Origin: Candidatus Paralachnospira caecorum
GTDB lineage: Bacteria > Bacillota > Clostridia > Lachnospirales > Lachnospiraceae
Length of the DNA stretch: 64,000 bases
Direction of reading: 5' to 3'
Assembly: GCA_904379015.1 (NCBI GenBank)
Contig: CAJFHG010000009.1
Location: forward strand, 1 to 64,000
The notes below the pieces were generated by a model. That model was not told where the DNA came from. It searched no databases and saw nothing but the letters and a program-made list of their open reading frames with translations. Shown piece by piece: positions 48,704 to 58,600 of this stretch. How positions within the stretch are numbered: position 1 is the stretch's first letter; each line of letters opens with the position of its first letter. Position numbers and translations under genes: made by a program.

Positions 48704-48784
48704 GCTTTCAGAGAAAAACATATAGCAAATAATAAATTCTATAAGCCTGTACTCTTTTTATTCGAGTCAGTTTATCAAAACAAA

Positions 48785-48824
48785 ATACCGGATCCAGAAT
48801 CTGTATGAGTTCTGAACCCGGTAT
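48785..48824 (-). terminator. terminator of the metF operon
   Basis: Minus strand ATACCGGGTTCAGAA...TTCTGGATCCGGTATTTTGTTTTG. Confidence 0.75.
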
Positions 48825-48892
48825 CATATAAATGAATGTCCTGTTTACTGTTCCGGCGGCAGCAGGCTGCCTTCCGGACATGTCTGCGTCAG

Positions 48893-49771
48893 TCAGATTC
48901 CGGCCTGTTTAAGAAGCTCCGGTACCTTTGACTCCCAGCCCAGTGCCATGATATGAACACCCTGGCAGTAAGGCTTACATTCTTTGATAATGCGCGCGGC
49001 GATCTCTACTCCGGTGATGCCCGCTTTTGTCTTTTCTTTATCCTTTTTCAGTTCCTCAATCATTTCATCAGGAACATGGATTCCGGCAACATTATTATTC
49101 ATGAATTTCGCCATACCCGCTGACTTGGGAATGATGATGCCAACCTGGACCGGCTTTCCAAATTCTTTTGCCTTTTCCATGAATTTAATGAATTTCTCCG
49201 GCTCAAAAACTGCCTGAGTCTGGAAGTAATCCGCGCCCGCACGAACCTTGCGCTCCATTTTTGCAAGCTGTGCGTCAACAGAATCGCTGCAGGGAGATAC
49301 CACCGCGCCTTTGGCAAATTTCGGCGGTTCACCGACCAGTTCGTTTCCGCCCAGATCCACACCCTCTTCCAGCTTTGTAACAGCATGGATCAGGGAAACA
49401 GAATCCAGATCAAAAACGGGCTTTGCCTGGGGATGGTCGCCCAGCTTGGTATGATCGCCTGTCAGAAGAAGCAGGTTCTCAATTCCAAACATCGCAGCGC
49501 TCAGAAGATCTGACTGCAGGGCAATACGGTTTCTGTCGCGGCAGGTCAGCTGATAAATCGGCGTCAGTCCCTCATCCTTCAGTGCCTTGCACATCGCCAG
49601 AGAACCAAGACGCATAACGGAGGACTGATTATCTGTCACGTTAACTGCAGTAATGCCGCTCAGATAAGTCTTTGCTTCTTCCAGTAAATGCTCTACGTGA
49701 AATCCCTTGGGCGGTCCCACTTCCGCAGAGACAACAAATTCACCACGTTCAAATAACTCCGTAATCTTCAT
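48893..49771 (-). CDS. metF: methylenetetrahydrofolate reductase MetF
   Basis: FVVSAEVGPPKG; AVNVTDNQSSVMRLGSLA; ENLLLLTGDH; GADYFQTQAVFEPEKF; VQVGIIIPKSAGMAKFMNN. Confidence 0.95.
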   Translation of the reverse strand: MKITELFERGEFVVSAEVGPPKGFHVEHLLEEAKTYLSGITAVNVTDNQSSVMRLGSLAMCKALKDEGLTPIYQLTCRDRNRIALQSDLLSAAMFGIENLLLLTGDHTKLGDHPQAKPVFDLDSVSLIHAVTKLEEGVDLGGNELVGEPPKFAKGAVVSPCSDSVDAQLAKMERKVRAGADYFQTQAVFEPEKFIKFMEKAKEFGKPVQVGIIIPKSAGMAKFMNNNVAGIHVPDEMIEELKKDKEKTKAGITGVEIAARIIKECKPYCQGVHIMALGWESKVPELLKQAGI

Positions 49772-49811
49772 TATACATTGCTCCTAATCATTTTAAATTT
49801 TAACACGTTCT

Positions 49812-50435
49812 TTATTTGGAAACTTCGTCATCTGTTGCAAAATTCCGTACCTGAGTCGGGCATTTCAATACGTCCAGGCGTCCCAGCTTCTCAAGCCGTC
49901 TGTAGATGCGCTCCCAGCCGCACTCCATGTTGCTGTCCACTTCGCATTTTCCGTTTTTCGCACCGCCGCACTGTCCGTTGACCAGACTCTTGGAGCAGGC
50001 AGTGATCGGGCAGATTCCGCCGGTCAGATTCAGATAGCATTCGCCGCACTGGTCGCACTTGTACTCCAGAGGCGTCACGCCCTGGAATCCGGGAAGCGGA
50101 TACGTATCGCAGGCTGCGCAGACTTTTTTCTCTTCCAGGTAGCCCGCCACTGTCTGCACACCAACGCCGCAGGAGAACACAAGCACCACATCGGCCGCTT
50201 TGATCTCATCCATATGCTTCTGAAGCCGCAGCTCCATATTCTCCGGATTGCATATGTAATCAGTGGTGATCATTCCGGTCACATTTCCGCCGGCAGCCAG
50301 TTCCTTCTGAAGCTCTGTTGCCTCTTTCTCCGGAAAATGAACTTCCTTGCAGCCCACACAGTTAATGATAAAAACCTTTTTTCCTTCTGTCAGCGCTGCA
50401 ATGGTTTCTCTGGATTTTAATTCGGTAATCAGCAT
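49812..50435 (-). CDS. metV: MTHFR C-terminal-domain protein (MetV-like)
   Basis: CDQCGECYLNLTGGICPITACSKSLVNGQCGGAKNGKCEVDSNMECGWERIYRRLEKLGRLD; immediately upstream of metF. Confidence 0.9.
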   Translation of the reverse strand: MLITELKSRETIAALTEGKKVFIINCVGCKEVHFPEKEATELQKELAAGGNVTGMITTDYICNPENMELRLQKHMDEIKAADVVLVFSCGVGVQTVAGYLEEKKVCAACDTYPLPGFQGVTPLEYKCDQCGECYLNLTGGICPITACSKSLVNGQCGGAKNGKCEVDSNMECGWERIYRRLEKLGRLDVLKCPTQVRNFATDDEVSK

Positions 50436-50436
50436 A

Positions 50437-52401
50437 TCACTTCATCCCCCTTACTGCGTTTTTCCCGGCCTTAATCTTAGTAACCAGCGGAATCTTGGAG
50501 GAGCAGATATATTCACAGCATCTGCACTCGATACAATCCATGACATTCTTGTCCTTCATGCCCTGCCAGTTCTCTTCATCCGCAAATTTTGCAAAATACA
50601 GAGGAGAAAGTTCCATCGGACACACATCCATGCAGCGGCCGCATTTGATACAGGGCTGTTCCGCCGTATGATCCGTATCCACCGCAATGATTCCGTTGGA
50701 GCCTTTCATGATCGGCACATTCAGATCAGAGAGGACAAATCCCATCATTGGTCCGCCTGCTTTGAATGTCACCTCATCGTCGCCGGTCACTCCGCCGCAG
50801 TAATCAACCAGATCTTTCGTATTGGTACCGATCTTCACAATAAAGTTGCCCGGATTCTTCAGTCTCTCGCCGGTCACCGTCACCACACGCTCTACCAGAG
50901 GCATTCCCTTCTGGATCGCGTCCGAAATAGCTTTTGTGGTGCTGATGTTGCTTACAACGCAGCCCACATCTGCCGGCAGACCGCCGCTGGGCACCTTCCT
51001 TCCCGTCACGCGCTTGATCAGCATCTTCTCAGCGCCCTGGGGATATTTTGTCTTCGCCACAACCACGTCAAGATTGCTGTATCCCGCGGTTTTTTCTTTC
51101 ATCAGCTCAATGGCATCCGGCTTGTTATCCTCGATGACGATCAGACCCTTCTCAGCGCCCACTGCTTTGATGATCGCCTGAAGCCCGAAGACCACATCAT
51201 CGGCAAATTCCAGAAGCACTCTGTGATCCGCGGTCAGAAGCGGCTCACACTCGCAGCCGTTGAGCAGAATCGTATCTACCGGCTTGGCAGGCTTCAGCTT
51301 CACAGATGTGGGGAATCCTGCGCCGCCCATACCTACGATGCCGGCTTCCTTTACAATCTCTACAATCTCGTCCGGAGTCAGGCTGTCCAGATCTTTATGA
51401 GGCTGAACAGAATCGTCCAGAGTATTTTTTCCGTCGGAACGGATCACCACAGACAGACATTCGCCTCTTGTGGCATGTCCGCGGTTTTCAATCGCGACTA
51501 CGGTTCCGCTGACGCTGGAATGGATGGGACTGCTGATAAAGGCCGCCGCTTCGCCGATCTTCTGTCCGACCTTTACGGTATCGCCCACCTGTACAACAGG
51601 ATTTGCCGGAGCCCCCGCGTGCATGGACAGAGGAATCACCACCTCTTCCGGATCCGGGAATCTCTGCAGCGCCATTCCCTCTGTGAATTCTTTGCGTTCT
51701 GCAGGATGAACGCCGCCATAATATCCGTCCAGACGATTTTCACGAATGGATTTCACATAGTCATTCACAAATTTGAAATTAACCTTAGAATAATCACGCA
51801 GCTGGACCGGCTGGTTCAGGAACTCTTCCAGGCGTCCCTGCTTTTCCAGTCTTTTATAAATCTTTTCCCATGCGCAGTCTTTACTGCTGTCTACTTCACA
51901 TTTTCCGTTCTTCGCGCCGCCGCACTGTCCGTTGACCAGACTCTTGGAACAGTCAACGATCGGACAGACACCTCCTGTGATGTTCAGGAAGCACTGCGCG
52001 CACGCGTCGCACTTGCGCTCTGTCAGAGCCATACCGTGATATCCTGTATAATTCAGAGAATTGCTGGCCGCATATACAGGTTTTTCCGCCAGATCCGCAA
52101 CGGTCTGAATGCCCAGTCCGCAGGAGATCACAAACACATGCTCCGTTCCTTCCGGAATCATATCCTGCAGTTTTTTCTCAGTCTGGGTTTTGTTGCACAG
52201 GAAATCAACCCTTGCGCTGCCTGTAACAGTCTTCCCGTTTTCCGCAGCGATCTTTTCAAACTCACTGCACTCCGGCTCTTCAAGCGTTTCAAATTCCTTG
52301 AAACACTTGTTGCAGGCAATGATGAACAGATTGTCTTTATCGGCCAATAATGATTCCAGTTCATCATTCCTCTTCAGCTTATACTTGGTATAGTTTTCCA
52401 A
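50437..52401 (-). CDS. MetV-like domain fused to RnfC-like NADH-binding/Fe-S protein (RnfC2-type)
   Basis: Residues ~1-210 MetV-like (CDACAQCFLNITGGVCPIVDCSKSLVNGQCGGAKNGKCEVDSSKDC), then RnfC-like (IVGMGGAGFPTSVKLKP; GCECEPLLTADHR) and two C-terminal 4Fe-4S motifs (CIKCGRCMDVCP; CIECRCCEYICSS). Confidence 0.9.
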   Translation of the reverse strand: MENYTKYKLKRNDELESLLADKDNLFIIACNKCFKEFETLEEPECSEFEKIAAENGKTVTGSARVDFLCNKTQTEKKLQDMIPEGTEHVFVISCGLGIQTVADLAEKPVYAASNSLNYTGYHGMALTERKCDACAQCFLNITGGVCPIVDCSKSLVNGQCGGAKNGKCEVDSSKDCAWEKIYKRLEKQGRLEEFLNQPVQLRDYSKVNFKFVNDYVKSIRENRLDGYYGGVHPAERKEFTEGMALQRFPDPEEVVIPLSMHAGAPANPVVQVGDTVKVGQKIGEAAAFISSPIHSSVSGTVVAIENRGHATRGECLSVVIRSDGKNTLDDSVQPHKDLDSLTPDEIVEIVKEAGIVGMGGAGFPTSVKLKPAKPVDTILLNGCECEPLLTADHRVLLEFADDVVFGLQAIIKAVGAEKGLIVIEDNKPDAIELMKEKTAGYSNLDVVVAKTKYPQGAEKMLIKRVTGRKVPSGGLPADVGCVVSNISTTKAISDAIQKGMPLVERVVTVTGERLKNPGNFIVKIGTNTKDLVDYCGGVTGDDEVTFKAGGPMMGFVLSDLNVPIMKGSNGIIAVDTDHTAEQPCIKCGRCMDVCPMELSPLYFAKFADEENWQGMKDKNVMDCIECRCCEYICSSKIPLVTKIKAGKNAVRGMK

Positions 52402-52692
52402 TTGCTCACCTTCCTTGTCAAATTAATTCGCAAGCCTTACTTTTATCTGTTTTGTTTTTCTTTCGTCCTCTGCACACCGAAGAAAAATAACAAGCAGGCA
52501 AATAATATAAAGCTCCGCAATCGAATTTAAGCATATCACATATTGTGCAAATTATCTAGTCCAAACCTGTTTTTTCCTGTGCAAAAAAAGGTTTTCAAGG
52601 CGCCGGAAAAAAACAGCAGATAACTGCTCCCGCCGCGCACACGATCAGCCCGCCCGGGGATACAGACGCACCCTGTTTCTCTTAGAAAAATA

Positions 52693-52721
52693 TAGACAAA
52701 ATCATCTGTAAGTGCTAAAGT
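52693..52721 (+). promoter_or_regulatory. putative promoter of antiporter/TetR operon
   Basis: TAGACA-N17-TAAAGT. Confidence 0.55.
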
Positions 52722-52766
52722 AAGAAATGGACGGAATCGTCTGTATTTTTTCAGGAGGGAAACATC

Positions 52767-54026
52767 ATGGATATTTTACTTCAAGTGCTGAGGCTTGCCG
52801 CCTCTGTTGTCATTGCATTCTGCGCCGGGAAAATCATTTCCAGACTCAAGCTCCCGGCCATTCTCGGATGGCTGATCACAGGAATGGTCATCGGCCCCCA
52901 CGCCCTGGATCTGCTGGGAACCCCCATTCTGGATTCCAAATGGTTTGAAATCGTAAAGAGCATTTTTGAATGTACGTTCGGACTGATGATCGGAACCGAG
53001 CTGATCTGGAAACAAATGAAAAAGGCCGGCGCACAGATCATCGTTACCACCATTACAGAATCGGTGGGAACCTTTCTTGTGGTCAGCCTGGTGTTTGGTA
53101 TCATTTTCTGGTTTACAGGAACCCCCATATATCTTGCTTTTATGTTTGGAGGCATTGCGCTGGCGACGGCTCCCGCGCCGTCTCTTTCTGTCGTCACAAC
53201 CTTAAAGACCTCCGGACCGGTTACCAAAACCCTGATTCCCATGGCGGCTCTGGACGATCTGGTCGGAGCGCTCGTCTTCTTTACCGTGATCGCCCTGGTA
53301 TCCGCCCATCTGGCTACGGATGGCATGTCGGTTCCCATGGTCATTTTTCTGGTATTTCTTCCGGTCTTCATCGGAATCGCCACAGGCTTCGTCGCGGGAA
53401 AGCTCATGCAGCGGGCCAAAAGTCAGAAATCCCTTCTGGCTGTCATGCTGATCATGATGCTGGTTTCCGTCGCCATCGGTTACTGGATCAACAGTATGCT
53501 GGACAGTTCCATCCTGAACTTTATGCTCATCGGAATGTCCTTCACGACCGTTTTCGCCAATATGATCACCCAGGAGCAGATTGATGAGATCATGAAGGTG
53601 ATGAATCCCTTCATCGGACTGGCAATGATCGTTGTGATCCTGAGCCTCGGTGCGCCCCTGGATTACCATCTGGTCTTCGGCGCCGGCATTTATACCGCCG
53701 TCTATATCATTTCCCGGGCCATTGGAAAATACGCGGGCGCTTATTTCGGCGCCGCCGTCACCCACGCTCCGGATACTGTGAAAAAATATCTGGGCTTTAC
53801 GCTGCTGCCTCATTCCGGCGTTTCTCTCGTTTTCACCGGGATCGCCGTCTCTGTTTTAAGCGGGCCCGCCCCGGAATGTGCTTCCATCATCCAGGGAACC
53901 ATCGCGGCTGCCGCCGTGATCAACGAGATCATTGCGGTATTTATGGCCAAAAAAGGATTTGAATGGGCCGGTGAAGTGCCCGGCAGCCAGTCCGGCAAAC
54001 AATCAAAGAAGGTGCATGCGGCATGA
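52767..54026 (+). CDS. CPA2-family cation:proton antiporter
   Basis: 12+ TM; AVVIAFCAGKIISRLKLPAILGWLITGMVIGPHALDLLG; ALDDLVGALVFF. Confidence 0.92.
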   Translation: MDILLQVLRLAASVVIAFCAGKIISRLKLPAILGWLITGMVIGPHALDLLGTPILDSKWFEIVKSIFECTFGLMIGTELIWKQMKKAGAQIIVTTITESVGTFLVVSLVFGIIFWFTGTPIYLAFMFGGIALATAPAPSLSVVTTLKTSGPVTKTLIPMAALDDLVGALVFFTVIALVSAHLATDGMSVPMVIFLVFLPVFIGIATGFVAGKLMQRAKSQKSLLAVMLIMMLVSVAIGYWINSMLDSSILNFMLIGMSFTTVFANMITQEQIDEIMKVMNPFIGLAMIVVILSLGAPLDYHLVFGAGIYTAVYIISRAIGKYAGAYFGAAVTHAPDTVKKYLGFTLLPHSGVSLVFTGIAVSVLSGPAPECASIIQGTIAAAAVINEIIAVFMAKKGFEWAGEVPGSQSGKQSKKVHAA

Positions 54027-54640
54027 CACAGGAAGAACGTCAGGAACGGAGCAGAGAACTGATCTATCAGGCCGCCCTGGATGAATTCGGCGCCGCGGAT
54101 TTCGACGCGGTCACCATGGACAGGATCTGTTCCTCCCATAAAATTTCCAAGGGAATGATGTACCATTATTTTCCCAACAAAGAAGCCCTGTTTCTTTTCT
54201 GCGCAGAACGGATTTTCCTGGAGCTGAAGCAGTATCTGGAAGAACGGGCCGGAGAACTCGACAGCCTGCCGGCTTTTGAAGCAGTCAAGGCTTTTTATGT
54301 GATGCGGGAATCTTTTTTCCTCACCCGCAAACGAGAAAAGCATATTTTTGAAAATGCCGCGTTTTATCCGCCGAAAGCGCTGGCAGAACAGATTCAGAAG
54401 CTGCGGGAGCCACTGCGCAGGCTCAATCATCAGTTTGTCAACCGGCATATTTCCCGCATCACGCTGCGGGATGGCATCGATCCGGACAAAGCCATCCGGT
54501 ATCTGGACAGCATCTCTTCCTCATTCTGGACAGTGATGGAGCAGTACCGCAGAAAAGAAGCCCCCTCTGACCTGCACTCCATGCTGGCGATTTCAGAAGA
54601 GCTCATGAACATGATGCTGTTCGGCATTGCGGAACCTTAA
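54023..54640 (+). CDS. TetR/AcrR-family regulator
   Basis: LIYQAALDEFGAADFDAVTMDRICSSHKISKGMMYHYFPNKEALF; 4-bp overlap with antiporter. Confidence 0.93.
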   Translation: MTQEERQERSRELIYQAALDEFGAADFDAVTMDRICSSHKISKGMMYHYFPNKEALFLFCAERIFLELKQYLEERAGELDSLPAFEAVKAFYVMRESFFLTRKREKHIFENAAFYPPKALAEQIQKLREPLRRLNHQFVNRHISRITLRDGIDPDKAIRYLDSISSSFWTVMEQYRRKEAPSDLHSMLAISEELMNMMLFGIAEP

Positions 54641-54708
54641 TCCCCGTCAGTCAGGTTCTTTCAGGAGGCTCACAGCAGCTTTTTCATAAAAACGGTATCC
54701 TCTCTCTT

Positions 54709-55185
54709 TCATAATGATTCAGACTCCGGTTCCTGCAGTACAAGCTGCCCCGGCAGGCGAAGCTTCTCTTTGAACGGAAACTGCGCGTCAAAGGCTTCCG
54801 CCTCCTCATCCTTTACAAAATATCCCTCCGGCGTATCATACGTTCCCGCAGCTGAATCAAGGAATCCGGCCTCCAGTTCCCGGACCAGAAAATAGGGCAG
54901 CTCCTGGTCCGCCGGCGCCCCGGCAGGCCGGATTCCTCTGGATGACCCCGCTGTAAAACCGGATTTTTCGTAAAATGCCGGATTCCCCTCAATACAGATC
55001 ACTTTTTCCCCCATTGCCTCTGCTCTTCTCATCGACTCATCCAGAAGGATTTTTCCCAGGCCGCGGCGCTGATACTCCGGATGAATGCTGAGAGGGCCGA
55101 AAGTCAGAACCGGGATCCTTCTGCCGTCCAGGGTACGGATCCATGCCCGCGTATATAAAATATGGCCAATCAGCGTCCCCTGAAA
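54709..55185 (-). pseudogene. N-terminally truncated GNAT acetyltransferase
   Basis: The reading frame continues upstream of the annotated ATG as QFQGTLIGHILYTRAWIRTLDGRRIPVLTFGPLSIHPEYQRRGLGKILLDESMRRAEAMGEKVICIEGNPAFYEKSGF (GNAT acetyl-CoA motif), then is cut off near 55185. Confidence 0.78.
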
Positions 55186-55553
55186 TTGAGCCTTCCGCTG
55201 ATTTCTGCAGCGGTCACCTGATGATAAACGGCAATGAAGAAGCGGTCCGGCGCACCCTGCAGAATCTGATCAGGAACGCCCTGGTCCACGGTCAGTCTCA
55301 GATCAGCCTATCTCTTTTCTGCCGCGGCGACCAGGCAGGATTCCGCTGCTCCAACGATACGGAACATCCGGATGAAATTGATATCAATCAGATCTTCAGC
55401 CGTTTCTACAAAGCAGATGCCGCCAGGACCCATACCTCCGCCGTCCTGGGGCTTTCCATCGCGAAAGGCCTGACGGAACGGATGGGCGGATCCATTTCCG
55501 CCGCTCTGGAAGACAATCTCTTTACTGTGGAAATCCTGTTTCCTCTGAAATAA
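55180..55553 (+). pseudogene. N-terminally truncated sensor histidine kinase (HATPase domain only)
   Basis: NEEAVRRTLQNLIRNALVHG (N box), FSRFYKADAARTHTSAVLGLSIAKGLTERMGGSISA (F/G box); no dimerisation, HAMP or TM region, no upstream response regulator. Confidence 0.8.
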
Positions 55554-55580
55554 CCCCCCTCTTTCCTTTTCCGCAGACGG

Positions 55581-55617
55581 GAAAAGCGCCCGGGAACATC
55601 GTTCCTGAGCGCTTTTC
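55581..55617. terminator. terminator between HK fragment and GH92 gene
   Basis: GAAAAGCGCCCGGGAAC-ATC-GTTCCTGAGCGCTTTTC. Confidence 0.8.
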
Positions 55618-55653
55618 TCACTTATTTCTTATGGGTATATTTTGTGTGCTGTT

Positions 55654-58600
55654 TTACCAGTACAGATCTGTGAATCTGGACAGGATCGTCGCGCACTCTT
55701 CACGTGACGCGTTGCCCTGAGGATCCAGCTCTGTCTGATTGTATTTGCCGGAGATCACTCCTGTCGCAACTGCCCATGACATTGCTTCTTCCGCGAACGC
55801 GTCCACAGAATCCGCATCCTTGTATCCGCTGTAGTCCGCGCGGGCACTTGTATCATAGCCCTTCATATTCGCGTAGCGGAACATCATCACTGCCAGTTCC
55901 TGACGCTGGATATTTCTTACAGGCATGAACAGTCCGGTCGTATCGTAACCGGTGATGATTTTATTTTCCACGCCCCAGAGGATCGCGTCAGCATAATAGT
56001 CATCTTCCAGAACATCCGGGAAGATAGCCTGATATTCCATTTCAGGTTCTCCCTCCATTCTGTGCAGGGTCATAGCGAACTGGCCGCGGACCAGAGTATC
56101 GTACGGTCCGAAGTTGCCGTTGGAGTATCCTGACATCAGGCCCTTGACATACACGTCATAGATGTAGTAGAAGGACCAGTTTTCAGAAGACACGTCTCCG
56201 TATACATTCTCGAATTCCTTGTAGCTTGCCAGCTGCTCCTCTGCGGCTTCCAGAACAGCCCGGTTGGTGACCAGAGGCTTCTCTGTATCGTCGCGCAGAG
56301 CGTCATAGGCTGCTCTTGCGGCCGTGATGGCATCCTCAGAATCCAGTGTCACTTCACCGATCGCATTGATCATATCGACAACTGCCGCTGCTGCGTTCGG
56401 ATCCGTATTGTCAAAGCGGAACCAGTCTACGTTGCATACGTAGGAATGACTTCCGTCATTTCTGAATACCAGATATACTGTATGATGTCCCGGCGTGATG
56501 CCTTCCTTCACCTCAGCCGTGCTTACCAGCTGATAATCCCGCCAGGATCCGGTCTTGGGCACTTCAATGGTCAGGATCAGGTTGTCCGGATTTTCCATAT
56601 CATCCAGATAAACCTCAACCCATCCGCCTGCATCGCTGGACTGTGCGGAATAGTAGATTTCAAAGTAATCTGTGCCTTCTCCGAATACGATATCCTCGTA
56701 GGAAGCCCAGGTATTTCTCTGAACACCGCCGATATTGGGACCATCGTCTACGATCTTGGAATCCTTATCGGAGAATCTCTCCGCCTCGATCTTCTCATAT
56801 GCGTCGCGGATATTATTGACACGGGTTACAATGTCAAGCAGCGCATAGTAGGCATCCAGGATCTCAGACAGATCGGCATCTTCCTTCGCAAGGACGGCTT
56901 CCGCCGCTGCGATCTGCGTATCCAGGAGTGTCTTGATCTCGCTGTCAAGCTCGTCTGTTGACAGACTGTGCGCCTCTTCTGTCAGCTGAACCAGCTGCTC
57001 TCTGGGCTCCACGGCCTCTGTTTCGGCCAGGAACTCAACCTCAGCCAGGCTTGTTCCGCCGGTCAGCTCGATCTTGTACAGATTGTAGGCTTCCGCGCTG
57101 TTGACCGCAAAAGGTCTGGTGTACTGCGTCCATTCAAAGGTCAGGTTGTCGTAAGCGGCCAGCTCGGTCCACTCTCCGCCCTTCATGGCGCCGTAGATCT
57201 TGACGGCTGTGGGAGCCGTGCCTTCTTCCTTGCCGGAGGTCAGAGTGACCATCGTCACCTTTGTACCCTCGTCGGAGGCGTATACCAGGGTGGTCGTCTC
57301 CCCGTTCAGGGCCACTTCCGTGCCGGACGTATTGTCGATCAGGCCCGCGACGCCCTCGATATTTCCATAAAGGGTATCGTCTGCCGCGTCAGCTGTAGTC
57401 ACGTCTGCCGCATTGTCGACTGCCTCTGTATAAGAGTCTGTCGCGTCCATATCAGGTGAAGGGATCTCATCGCCCTCTGTGATGGAGGAAGGAAGAGAAT
57501 CTTCGCTGCTTCCCCACTCCTCATTGGGAGTGCTTCCCATGTTGAATACGATCTCTGCGCCGTTCGCCAGGTCTTCATGGCTAAAATAGCACTTGTCGTA
57601 CGCTTCGCCGTTCAGAGTCATGCTCTGGATGTAAACATTTTCATCACTGTTATTGTTCGCAGTAATCTTGATCTGCTTGCCGTTGTCCATATTGACAGTC
57701 ACGGAATCAAACAGAGGAGAACCGATGGTGTACTCGCCGCTGCCCATGTTGGTCGGATAGAATCCGAGCGCGGAGAAAATATACCATCCGGACATCTCGC
57801 CGTTGTCCTCGTCGCCCAGGTAGCCCTGTCCGAAGGTGGAGCCGACAAAGCAGCGTTTCAGGATATCTCTTACATAATACTGTGCTTTCCAGGGCTGTCC
57901 GGCATAATCATACATATAAAGGATGTGATGAGACGGCTGGTTGTTATGGCCCAGCTGACCCAGCTTGACCTCGCGGGCTTCCTTCTGCTCGTGGATGCCG
58001 CCGTTGCCGCCCTCAGCGCCGTAGCCGCTGAACGGTGTGTAATCTATCAGAATGCTGTCAATTTTGGCTGCCAGAGCATCCCTGCCGCCATAAAGATTCG
58101 CAAGGCCCTGCGCATCCTGAGGGACAGACACGGACATGTTGTATCCGTTCGTCTCGGTATAATCGCCCTGCCAACGAACGGGATCATATTCACCGTCCGT
58201 ATTGTTTGCTGTTGTCCAGGCGCCGTTGGCTTCCTTGCCGCGCAGCCACATGTCATCAATTTCGCCGCCGGCCTGATAGAACAGCAGCGCATAGTTCTGG
58301 GCCCTGTTCAGATAATACTGGTACTCGGACTCATAAGCGGCCTTCTTTGCGGGATCTGTTTCCGCTTCAGCCAGATTCTTTGCCATCTGGGCAATGCCAT
58401 AGTCGTTGATGTAGCTCTCGATAGACCAGGAGAAATTCTCGGAGGTTCCGGCAACATACCCCTGGAAGATGGAAGTCTCAAGGTTCTTCCGGCCGCCGCC
58501 TGTCAAATTGGAGGAAACGGTAGCGGAATTCCTTAAAGTGGACTTGTAAGCATCCTCATAGTTGAACTCGATTCCTTTTTCGATCGCGTCACCGAAGACA

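Noticed and set aside
47956-48732. 258-aa + strand ORF rich in Ser/Thr/Phe repeats (SFRIMISPFSSDTSLFRTAT)
   Set aside because: Antisense to the 63-bp repeats of the coiled-coil gene; the repeat pattern is forced by the sense-strand repeats, and no start signals support it.
50347-52350. 667-aa + strand ORF
   Set aside because: Fully antisense to the RnfC2-type fusion gene, which has strong motifs; treated as a shadow ORF.
52555-52600. AAACCTGTTTTTT...AAAAAAAGGTTTT as an RNA hairpin or riboswitch upstream of the antiporter
   Set aside because: Mostly A/T pairing with weak stem and no conserved riboswitch motifs; not supportable by eye.
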